Assembly: GCA_020832105.1 (NCBI GenBank)
Contig: JAFIFH010000039.1
Span: 1 to 64,000 of the forward strand
Length of the DNA stretch: 64,000 bases
DNA from: Idiomarina sp.
Lineage (GTDB): Bacteria; Pseudomonadota; Gammaproteobacteria; Enterobacterales; Alteromonadaceae
Direction: 5' to 3'
Shown here: positions 9,948-17,502 of the stretch, piece after piece
Position numbering within the stretch: the stretch's first letter is position 1
Layout: every line of letters starts with the position of its first letter
The notes under the pieces: model-generated
Databases searched by the model: none
What the model was told of the DNA's origin: nothing
What the model saw: the letters and a program-made list of their open reading frames with translations, nothing else
Translations under genes and position numbers: made by a program

Positions 9948-11326
9948 TGCGTAACAAGAGCAGATTAAATCAGCGTTATCCAGTCTGGGTACTGGCATTC
10001 GTCGCTGGCCTTGGGGTTGCGGCCTGTGATGGCGGTGCCGCTGACGACCACCCCATTAATGAGCAAACCTTCAGCAATGACTTAGCAAATTTGCTCGACG
10101 GCAGCGAAGTTTTTACTGCGGGTTATATATGGGATGGACGTAGCGATAGTTACCTGGAAAATGGCGCTATGGTGGTTCGTGAAGGACGGATGATGGCGAT
10201 ATTCTCCACCGACCAACAAGCATTGCCAGACAGTGGCGTGAATGTCACCGAACTTGGTGATCACCATTACGTGATTCCTGGGTTGATCAATGCACATGGG
10301 CATGTCGGTGTCGCGGACGGTCTCGATGCTGGTGCTGCAGTTGCAAGTGAAGAGCTGGTTCGACAACAACTGATGACCTATGCACAGTACGGCATTACCA
10401 GTGTGGTGAGCCTGGGCGATGAGCCCGCCGAAGCGTTTACGGTAAGGGACAGCATCAATCCACGTAATCCACAGATGGCCAGGCTATGGGTTGCTGGCGA
10501 TGTATTGGACCCACAAGATACGTCAGCCGCCCGCGACCAGGTCGCTGAGGCAGTTGAGCACAATCCGGATTGGCTAAAAATTCGTGTGGATAGTCAGCTT
10601 GGGCGGCGCGAAGCGATGAGCGGCGAGGTATATACCCAAGTCATCGCCAGCGCTCATGAGGCGCAATTGCCGCTAGCTTCTCATATGGTCACCCTTGAGC
10701 ACGCCAAGGGCTTATTGCGCGCCGGCACTGATTTGATTGCTCATAGCGTGCGCGATACAGCCGTAGACGATGAATTAATTGACCTAATGCTGGCGCAGGA
10801 AGTGTGTATCACTCCCACCCTGACACGCGAGCTTTCTACCTATGTGTACGCTGAGCGGCCTGAATTTTTTGATGACCCCTTTTTTCGCCAGTCCGTGAGT
10901 GATGATGTGCTTGAACAGCTGCAGCAACCAGAGGTGCAAGCGCGCTTTCGTGGTGCCGACGCGGATTACTATGAGACGGCGCTACCTCTCGCGAAAGACA
11001 ATATGATGCATATGTTTGCAGCGGGTGTTGGGGTTGCGATGGGGACCGATAGCGGCCCGCCGGCGCGGTTTCAGGGCTATTTCGAACATCTTGAAATGGA
11101 AATGATGGAGAATGCTGGAATGACTGCGATTGAGGTGATGAAGAGTGCGAGCTCAGTTGCAGCCCAGTGCATGGGGCTCGCTGGAGATCTCGGTGAATTG
11201 GAAGCTGGCCGCTGGGCGGACTTTGTCGTGCTGGCAGCCGACCCGATGCAAAGCACTGAGAACCTGCGCAGTATTGAAGCGGTATATATCGGTGGCGAGC
11301 TTTTCACACCGCCCGTTAATCGATAA
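9947..11326 (+). CDS. Amidohydrolase family lipoprotein
   Basis: This 459-residue protein has a lipoprotein-type signal (VAAC) after a hydrophobic stretch. Metal-site motifs are HGH (NAHGH), Lys in DWLKIRV, His in LASHMV, His in LIAHSV and Asp in MGTDSG. The ATG at 9947 shares one base with the ggt stop codon; a TTG one codon upstream is also possible but less likely. Coupling to ggt and similarity in type to the two upstream amidohydrolases suggest a shared extracytoplasmic catabolic role. Substrate is not inferable. Confidence 0.85.
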   Translation: MRNKSRLNQRYPVWVLAFVAGLGVAACDGGAADDHPINEQTFSNDLANLLDGSEVFTAGYIWDGRSDSYLENGAMVVREGRMMAIFSTDQQALPDSGVNVTELGDHHYVIPGLINAHGHVGVADGLDAGAAVASEELVRQQLMTYAQYGITSVVSLGDEPAEAFTVRDSINPRNPQMARLWVAGDVLDPQDTSAARDQVAEAVEHNPDWLKIRVDSQLGRREAMSGEVYTQVIASAHEAQLPLASHMVTLEHAKGLLRAGTDLIAHSVRDTAVDDELIDLMLAQEVCITPTLTRELSTYVYAERPEFFDDPFFRQSVSDDVLEQLQQPEVQARFRGADADYYETALPLAKDNMMHMFAAGVGVAMGTDSGPPARFQGYFEHLEMEMMENAGMTAIEVMKSASSVAAQCMGLAGDLGELEAGRWADFVVLAADPMQSTENLRSIEAVYIGGELFTPPVNR

Positions 11327-11345
11327 TGGCTAAGTAGAAAAACAA

Positions 11346-11371
11346 AAAACGAGGCCAAGCGGCCTCGTTTT
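11346..11371. terminator. Bidirectional intrinsic terminator
   Basis: An 11-bp perfect stem (11346-11356 with 11361-11371; core CGAGGCC/GGCCTCG) has a 4-nt loop, with A-rich left and T-rich right flanks. It separates the converging amidohydrolase and SPFH genes. Confidence 0.88.
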
Positions 11372-11397
11372 AACTCATAACAACCTAGCGAGAATGC

Positions 11398-12342
11398 CTA
11401 TTCGCTAACAGGTGTAGAGCGTTGTTGACCTTTCAGCGACGCATTGTTAACCGCTGACGCACTAATGATTGAGTTGCGGAATTCATCCATTTGATCGAGC
11501 TGACCTGTCGGCTGCGGCACCATAATGACCGTACCTTCCTTACCGATGGACTCTAGCGCGTCCACATAGTTGGTGAAGGTGAGCAGGTAGACTACATGCT
11601 CCGCGCCAATCCCATTTTTCTCGTCGACGACCAGGTCGATAGACTCGCGTAAGCCTTCAGCAATGGCTTTACGTTGACCGGCAACACCTTGACCAGCAAG
11701 AATTTTAGACTCTTTATGTGCTTCTGCGATTTTAACGATTTTAATCCGTTCCGCTTCTGCCTCATGTTCAGCGGCACGACGTTCACGTTGTGCGGCATTA
11801 ATTCGGTTCATTGAACGTTTCACGTCTTCGTTGGGTTCAATGTCGGTTACCAGAGTATTGCGAATGCGGAAGCCGAACTCTTCCATGGCGTCCTGCAATT
11901 GCTCCATGACTACGTTGGAAATGTCGTCTTTATTATCAAACACGTTGTCCAGGGTTTGGCGTGGAATTTGTGCACGTACCACGTCAAACACGTAAGAGGT
12001 GATTTGCTCTTCAGGGTCGTCAAGCTGATAAAACGCGTTATAAGCGGCGTCTGCCGACTCAACAAAGTACTGCACTGACACCCGGGCGATAACGAACACA
12101 TTGTCGGCGGTTTTCGTTTCAATTTGCACGTTAAGCTGCTGCACGCGCAACGATTGTTTGTGTGAGATTTTCTCGACGAATGGAATGAGGAAGTTGAGGC
12201 CAGGTTCGAGAGTTCGGGTGAATTTACCAAAACGCTCAACCAGAGCGACGTGGCGATGAGGGATTAACCGTACCGACAAGGCAATGACTGCCAGCACCGC
12301 TAGTATGGGAATGATATATTCTAAAGGTATGTTGTTTTCCAT
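11398..12342 (-). CDS. SPFH/band 7 (stomatin-like) membrane protein
   Basis: The 314-residue protein has one N-terminal membrane helix (about residues 7-27), then the band 7 domain beginning VALVERFGKFTRTLEPG, and a long charged helical region around residues 170-215 (RERRAAEHEAEAERIKI). The layout is that of QmcA-type stomatins, which form oligomeric rings and membrane microdomains and may assist protease or quality-control partners. The ATG at 12342 is preferred because GGAG lies seven bases upstream; an upstream ATG at 12354 has no ribosome site. No NfeD-like partner gene lies beside it. Confidence 0.9.
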   Translation of the reverse strand: MENNIPLEYIIPILAVLAVIALSVRLIPHRHVALVERFGKFTRTLEPGLNFLIPFVEKISHKQSLRVQQLNVQIETKTADNVFVIARVSVQYFVESADAAYNAFYQLDDPEEQITSYVFDVVRAQIPRQTLDNVFDNKDDISNVVMEQLQDAMEEFGFRIRNTLVTDIEPNEDVKRSMNRINAAQRERRAAEHEAEAERIKIVKIAEAHKESKILAGQGVAGQRKAIAEGLRESIDLVVDEKNGIGAEHVVYLLTFTNYVDALESIGKEGTVIMVPQPTGQLDQMDEFRNSIISASAVNNASLKGQQRSTPVSE

Positions 12343-12526
12343 CAGTTTCTCCATCAATTTTTTTTAGCTTAACATTTATTTACACAATCCTCTTAATCAA
12401 TGTACGAGAAAAGGTAGTATTTTGGCTTAGCTGTTCTAGGTTTTATGCATAGTTAAATATTTAAGTGCCTGAACTCAGGATCAATTTTAGCCAACTTCCA
12501 CGATAAATCCCGACAAGGAGTCTACT

Positions 12527-13645
12527 TTGCCACTACGTGTTCCCCGTCCAGACACCAAACACTGGGTGGCTATTGGCTTCATTGTGCTGATTATCATCTG
12601 GTTCGCCACGGGTACCATTCGGTCCGCTCGAGAGGAGGCGCCCGAGGTTGATCAAACAGACACTGCAGATGCACATGCCAGGGTGCTGGTGCGCGAAGTC
12701 ACTGCCGAGGAATTTCAAACGGAAATCCCCATTCAGGGGTATCTGCGCCCCTGGGAGCATGTTCAGTTACGCGCCAGAATCGGTGCCCAGGTCGTTGCCC
12801 TGCCGGTACAACAAGGGCGCGAGGTTGAGGCGGGCACGGTGCTGATGGAGTTTGATGCAGAAGACCGTCAGGCTCGAGTCAATCAGTTACGCGCGGAGGT
12901 CGAGCTGGCGCAGGTAGAATTGGCCGCAGCACAACGGCTGCAGCGTGAAGACCTGGTATCTCAAACTGAACGGCTGCGGCTGGCCGCCAATCTGGCACGG
13001 GCCGAGGCTGAGTTCGAGGCGGCGCAGCTGCAACTGAGTTACACCCAACTACGAGCACCCTTTGACGGCCTATATGACCAACGTCTGGTTGACCGGGGGG
13101 ACTACGTTCAAGTGGGCCAGGAGGTGCTGGTCTTTGCTAATATATCACGGTTAAGAGCTATTGCCAGCGTGCCGCAACAGCGGGTGGGCAGCCTTGAGGT
13201 TGGTCAGTCGGTCGCAGTGGACTTATTGGATGGTGGCGAATTGCACGGTGAAGTGAACTACTTCAGTCGTATCGGCGATGCGCAGACGCGCAGCTTCGAA
13301 GTTGAGGTGGTCATTGATAATCCACAGCGCCTGCCGTTAGCAGGGGCAAGTGCCAACCTGCGGATCAGCCTCAATCCCCAGCGCGCCCACCGAATAGAAC
13401 CTTCACTTTTGCGTCTTGATGGTGACGGCCGCACCATGGTCCGCATCCTCAACCAACAGGACGAGGTCGAAGAGGTGCAGGTTGACGTACTGAGTATGGG
13501 CCGGGACTATGTGATGGTCGCAGGGCTTGCTGCTACCGTACGCGTGATCACGCAGGGCGCGGGCTTGGTTGAGGCCGGGCAGCAGGTGGAAGTCGGTGAA
13601 GGTGAACCTGCGAGCTCAAACCTACCGGCGGCGGGTGGTCAGTAA
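12527..13645 (+). CDS. RND efflux periplasmic adaptor (membrane fusion protein)
   Basis: This 372-residue protein has one N-terminal hydrophobic segment, a split lipoyl/barrel-sandwich domain (PWEHVQLRARIGAQV and YTQLRAPFDGLYDQRLVDRGDYVQVG), a helical hairpin between them rich in Ala, Glu and Arg, then beta-barrel and membrane-proximal domains. It links the inner-membrane RND pump to an outer-membrane channel. The start is TTG with a perfect AAGGAG six bases upstream. The stop is three bases before the permease start, so the two form an operon. Confidence 0.9.
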   Translation: MPLRVPRPDTKHWVAIGFIVLIIIWFATGTIRSAREEAPEVDQTDTADAHARVLVREVTAEEFQTEIPIQGYLRPWEHVQLRARIGAQVVALPVQQGREVEAGTVLMEFDAEDRQARVNQLRAEVELAQVELAAAQRLQREDLVSQTERLRLAANLARAEAEFEAAQLQLSYTQLRAPFDGLYDQRLVDRGDYVQVGQEVLVFANISRLRAIASVPQQRVGSLEVGQSVAVDLLDGGELHGEVNYFSRIGDAQTRSFEVEVVIDNPQRLPLAGASANLRISLNPQRAHRIEPSLLRLDGDGRTMVRILNQQDEVEEVQVDVLSMGRDYVMVAGLAATVRVITQGAGLVEAGQQVEVGEGEPASSNLPAAGGQ

Positions 13646-13648
13646 CCT

Positions 13649-16600
13649 ATGGAATCCCTTATTCGCGCCGCTCAACAGCGCAGCCGCGCCACTATTCTCT
13701 TGTTTGTCATTATTATCTTCGGTGGCCTGGCGGCTTACCAGGCCATCCCTAAAGAAGCCAATCCGGACGTACCTATTCCTATCATTTATGTGTCGATGGT
13801 GTACCAGGGGGTTAGCCCCGAGGATGCAGAACGCCTAATGGTGCGCCCTATGGAGCAGGAGTTACGCGGTATCGAGGGGTTGCGCAAGATGACCTCCATT
13901 GCCGGTGAAGGGCATGCCTCAGTGACGTTAGAGTTTGATGCGGGTTTTGACTCGCGCTCAGCATTACAGGACGTGCGTGAAAAAGTTGACCGGGCGCGGG
14001 CCTACATTCCTCAGGAAGCAGAAGAGCCGACTGTACATGAGGTGAATGTGGCCTTATTTCCGGTGTTGTCGGTGGGGTTATCAGGGCCGCTTAGCGAAGA
14101 AGTACTGATCCGCACGGCACGGTTACTTAAAGAAGAAATCGAAGGCCTTACGGATGTGCTTGAGGTCGATATCGGTGGTGACCGCGAGGACTTACTCGAG
14201 GTCATTGTCGACCCTCAAGTGCTAGCCAGTTATAACATCCAGTACAACCAGCTGCTTAACCTTATCTCCAGCAATAACCAGTTAATCGCTGCAGGGCGCC
14301 TGGACATGCAAAGTGGCAGCTTCGCGCTTAAAGTACCTGGAGTGATTGAGTCGTTAGACGATGTGTTATCCGTACCGGTCAAGGTGGATGGCGACAACGT
14401 GGTGACGTTTGCTGACGTCGCACGGGTACGGCGAACCTTTTTTGACCCCACGGGATTCGCGCGGATCAACGGACAGCCGGCCGTGGTACTGGAAATTTCC
14501 AAGCGTACCGGGGCGAATATTATCGACACAGTAACCGCGGTTGAACAGCTGATTGCGGGTGCCGGGGATGCATTGCCAGAAGATCTCAATGTCGACTACA
14601 TTCTCGATCAGTCCAGTGAAGTTGAGACCATGCTCTCAGAGCTGTTAAACAACGTCATGACGGCCATTATTCTGGTGCTTATTATCATCATTGCGACCAT
14701 GGGCGTGCGGTCTGCGGTGATGGTTGGCTTGACCATTCCAGGGGCGTTTCTAGCCACGATTCTGGTGCTCTTTGCCATTGGCTACACGATGAACATCATT
14801 GTTCTATTTGCTTTAATTCTGGTTGCTGGGATGTTGGTGGACGGTGCGGTGGTTGTCAGTGAGCTGGCGGACCGTAACCGCCGAGATGGGGACAGCCCCT
14901 ATGATGCCTGGGCAAAAGCCGCCACGCGCATGTCATGGCCGATTATAGCGTCTACTGCAACGACGCTGGCGGTGTTTGTGCCCCTGCTGTTCTGGCCAGG
15001 GGTCGTGGGGGAGTTCATGAAGTATCTTCCCGCCACCGTGATTATCGCATTGAGCGCGTCATTGGTCATGGCGTTGATCTTTTTGCCTACCCTTGGCGCG
15101 GTGAGTGGCGTGCAGCAGGCACAGCAGCGTTCAGACACTGGGGCATTCACTGCCTGGTACCGTAGATCTTTAAGTAGCGCAGTGTCGAGTCCCTGGTGGG
15201 CGCTGTTCGCAATGATGCTGGTGATTGTAATTATTTATGCTTTATATGGGCGCTTCAACCACGGTGTGGAATTTTTTCCTTCGGTGGAGCCGGAGTCCGC
15301 GCAGGTGACGATTCGGGCGCGAGGTGACTACTCGGTGTACGAGAAAGATGCACTGGTACAGCAGGTAGAAACCAGGTTACAACGGATGCCCGAGGTACGT
15401 GCCTTGTATGCGCGGTCCATTGCGGACCCGTCCTGGGACATGGGGGTCGATACGATTGGGGTATTACAATTTCAATTTATTGACTGGGATCAGCGGCGCC
15501 CAGCGCGGGATATCCTTGCAGAAATGCAGAGTAGAACCGAGGACATTGTTGGCTTGACTCTGGAATTTAGAGAACAGGAGCAAGGCCCAGGCGAGGGCAA
15601 ACCCTTCGAGTTAACGGTCAGCGCCATTGAGCCGGAGATGATTGAGCCCGAGGTTGAACGCATCAGAGCGGCAATGAATACGATCGGCGGCTTTACCGAT
15701 GTCGCCGATGATCGCTCGCTCCCTGGAATTGAATGGCGGGTCAGCGTCGATCGCGAAGAAGCGGCTCGACTAGGAAGTAATGTCGCCACGGTAGGGAACG
15801 CAGTGCAGTTAGTGACCAACGGTATTTTATTGGCGCGTTTTCGGCCCGCAGATGCAATTGACGAAGTCGACATCCGCTTACGCTTTCCAGAACGCTGGCG
15901 CACCTTTGATCAGCTGCAGCAGTTGACGGTGCAAACCGAGCGAGGACAAATCCCTATAGCCAATATGGTTGAGCTACTGCCAAGCCAGCAAGTAGGTACG
16001 TTGCGGCGCATGGATGGCCGCCGGGCAGTAACCATAGAAGCGGATCTGGAAGAGGGGTACAGGCTGGACGAGCGTCTACAAAGGCTCATGCAGGAGGTGG
16101 ACGGAGACCTTCCGGATGGCGTATTTATCACTATCGGTGGCGAGGGTGAAGATCAGGCGGAAGCTGCGCAATTTTTGCTTTCAGCCTTTCTGGTGGCGGT
16201 ATTTTTAATGACCTTAATCCTGGTGCTGCAGTTCAACAGCCTGTACCAGACGATGATTGTACTGTCCGCGATAGTCCTCTCCACTGCCGGTATTCTTGCT
16301 GGCTTGCTGATTAACGGTCAGTCGTTTGGCATTGTGATGGTGGGGATGGGGATCATTGCCCTTGCCGGGATCGTAGTGAATAACAATATCGTCTTGATCG
16401 ACACTTATAATGAGTTTCGTCAGCAAGGTTATGACGGTGTGAGCGCTGCAATTGAAACCGGCACCTTGCGTTTACGACCTGTATTAATGACAGCAATTAC
16501 CACCATTCTTGGCTTAATGCCCATGGTGGTGGGGGTTAACGTCAACTTGCTGGAGCCAAGTCTGGGTATTAACGCGCCCTCGACCCAATGGTGGACGCAA

Positions 16601-16723
16601 CTGTCTAGCGCCATCGCAGGTGGATTGGCGTTTGCTACCGTGCTGACGCTCTTACTGACCCCGGTTCTGTTGGTCTTAGGTGAGCGCTTTAAACAGCGCT
16701 TGGCAAAGCGTCGAGCGGCGTAG
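13649..16723 (+). CDS. RND family efflux permease (AcrB/HAE1-like)
   Basis: This inner-membrane proton-driven exporter of 1024 residues has the usual two-fold layout, each half with one TM helix, a large periplasmic loop and five more TM helices. TM4 reads GMLVDGAVVV, so it keeps only the first of the two aspartates of AcrB-type pumps; a Gly in the second place is known from the CzcA-type branch. TM10 has GIVVNNNIVLID where AcrB has a Lys. The periplasmic loops are of the drug/amphiphile type. Substrate is unknown. No outer-membrane channel gene is adjacent, so it must borrow a TolC-like protein. Confidence 0.9.
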   Translation: MESLIRAAQQRSRATILLFVIIIFGGLAAYQAIPKEANPDVPIPIIYVSMVYQGVSPEDAERLMVRPMEQELRGIEGLRKMTSIAGEGHASVTLEFDAGFDSRSALQDVREKVDRARAYIPQEAEEPTVHEVNVALFPVLSVGLSGPLSEEVLIRTARLLKEEIEGLTDVLEVDIGGDREDLLEVIVDPQVLASYNIQYNQLLNLISSNNQLIAAGRLDMQSGSFALKVPGVIESLDDVLSVPVKVDGDNVVTFADVARVRRTFFDPTGFARINGQPAVVLEISKRTGANIIDTVTAVEQLIAGAGDALPEDLNVDYILDQSSEVETMLSELLNNVMTAIILVLIIIIATMGVRSAVMVGLTIPGAFLATILVLFAIGYTMNIIVLFALILVAGMLVDGAVVVSELADRNRRDGDSPYDAWAKAATRMSWPIIASTATTLAVFVPLLFWPGVVGEFMKYLPATVIIALSASLVMALIFLPTLGAVSGVQQAQQRSDTGAFTAWYRRSLSSAVSSPWWALFAMMLVIVIIYALYGRFNHGVEFFPSVEPESAQVTIRARGDYSVYEKDALVQQVETRLQRMPEVRALYARSIADPSWDMGVDTIGVLQFQFIDWDQRRPARDILAEMQSRTEDIVGLTLEFREQEQGPGEGKPFELTVSAIEPEMIEPEVERIRAAMNTIGGFTDVADDRSLPGIEWRVSVDREEAARLGSNVATVGNAVQLVTNGILLARFRPADAIDEVDIRLRFPERWRTFDQLQQLTVQTERGQIPIANMVELLPSQQVGTLRRMDGRRAVTIEADLEEGYRLDERLQRLMQEVDGDLPDGVFITIGGEGEDQAEAAQFLLSAFLVAVFLMTLILVLQFNSLYQTMIVLSAIVLSTAGILAGLLINGQSFGIVMVGMGIIALAGIVVNNNIVLIDTYNEFRQQGYDGVSAAIETGTLRLRPVLMTAITTILGLMPMVVGVNVNLLEPSLGINAPSTQWWTQLSSAIAGGLAFATVLTLLLTPVLLVLGERFKQRLAKRRAA

Positions 16724-16729
16724 CTGTCG

Positions 16730-17287
16730 TTAACGGATGTAGGTTTTGCTGATATGGCGGAACTCGTCGGTGGCACTTTGCTGTAACCACTCAAAGGCGA
16801 CCATTTCACCGCTGACCACGACGCAGCCGGCGTCACGCATACGCTGCAATGCCAGCGCTTTGCTGGCAGCCAAGCGGGAGCCAACAGCGTCGGCGACGAC
16901 GAACACCTGAAAACCGGCGCTTTGCATATCAAGGGCGGTTTGTAACACGCAAACATGGGTTTCGGTGCCGGTTAGAATCACTTGTGGTCGGTTAAGGTTT
17001 TTCAACTTGTCTGCAATATCAGCTTCGGCAAATGCACTAAAATGGGTTTTTTGCATCACAAGTGCATGCGCCAGAGCAGGCTGCAGCGCTGGTACAGTGT
17101 GGCCAAGCCCTTGCGGATATTGCTCAGTAGCAACTACTGGCACGCTCAGCTCATTGGCGATACTTAACAACCAGTGATTACGCTCAATTACTTCTTCACC
17201 TTGCTCAATCGCCGGGGCCAGACGTTCCTGGATATCGATCAGTAAAACGAAGCTGGTACCACGGTGAATAAGTGCGGAATGTTTCAT
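16730..17287 (-). CDS. Isochorismatase-family cysteine hydrolase
   Basis: This 185-residue protein has the isochorismatase-like alpha/beta fold and the family's catalytic triad Asp18 (LLIDIQ), Lys80 (MQKTHF) and Cys113 (GTETHVCV). It resembles YcaC-type hydrolases of unclear substrate. The ATG at 17287 is chosen because AAGGAG lies seven bases upstream; a TTG two codons earlier leaves too little spacing. It converges on the RND permease with only six bases between the stops. Confidence 0.88.
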   Translation of the reverse strand: MKHSALIHRGTSFVLLIDIQERLAPAIEQGEEVIERNHWLLSIANELSVPVVATEQYPQGLGHTVPALQPALAHALVMQKTHFSAFAEADIADKLKNLNRPQVILTGTETHVCVLQTALDMQSAGFQVFVVADAVGSRLAASKALALQRMRDAGCVVVSGEMVAFEWLQQSATDEFRHISKTYIR

Positions 17288-17395
17288 GTTCAAACTCCTT
17301 ACCCTGAAGATAACAACATCCTAGCAGGTAAATGGCGGCGTGTGGGTATGTGTCGTTCATACCGAACTTTTCCTTGAAGTTTTTGGCGATCCTCA

Positions 17396-17433
17396 AATAA
17401 AAAGCCCGATACTACACGGGGGTAGCTCGGGCT
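17396..17433 (-). terminator. Intrinsic terminator for the acylase gene
   Basis: Arms AGCCCGA (17403-17409) and TCGGGCT (17427-17433), with an inner CTAC/GTAG pair, form a hairpin. On the minus strand it is followed by a T-rich tail (complement of 17397-17403). It ends the transcript of the acylase gene and possibly of the upstream serine hydrolase. Confidence 0.75.
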
Positions 17434-17452
17434 GGATAAATTCAGGTCTGAC

Positions 17453-17480
17453 AAAGCTCACCTCACGGCTAGTGAGCTTT
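17453..17480. repeat. Second hairpin behind the acylase gene
   Basis: A 9-bp perfect inverted repeat (AAAGCTCAC at 17453-17461, GTGAGCTTT at 17472-17480) lies between the acylase stop and the terminator. It probably protects the transcript end or helps termination. Confidence 0.55.
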
Positions 17481-17502
17481 ATGTAGGCGCCTAGAGTGTG
17501 AC

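Noticed and set aside
16429-16956. Open frame of 175 codons on the minus strand across the RND and isochorismatase genes
   Set aside because: It overlaps two well-supported genes and is low-complexity Ser/Thr/Lys sequence typical of antisense shadows.
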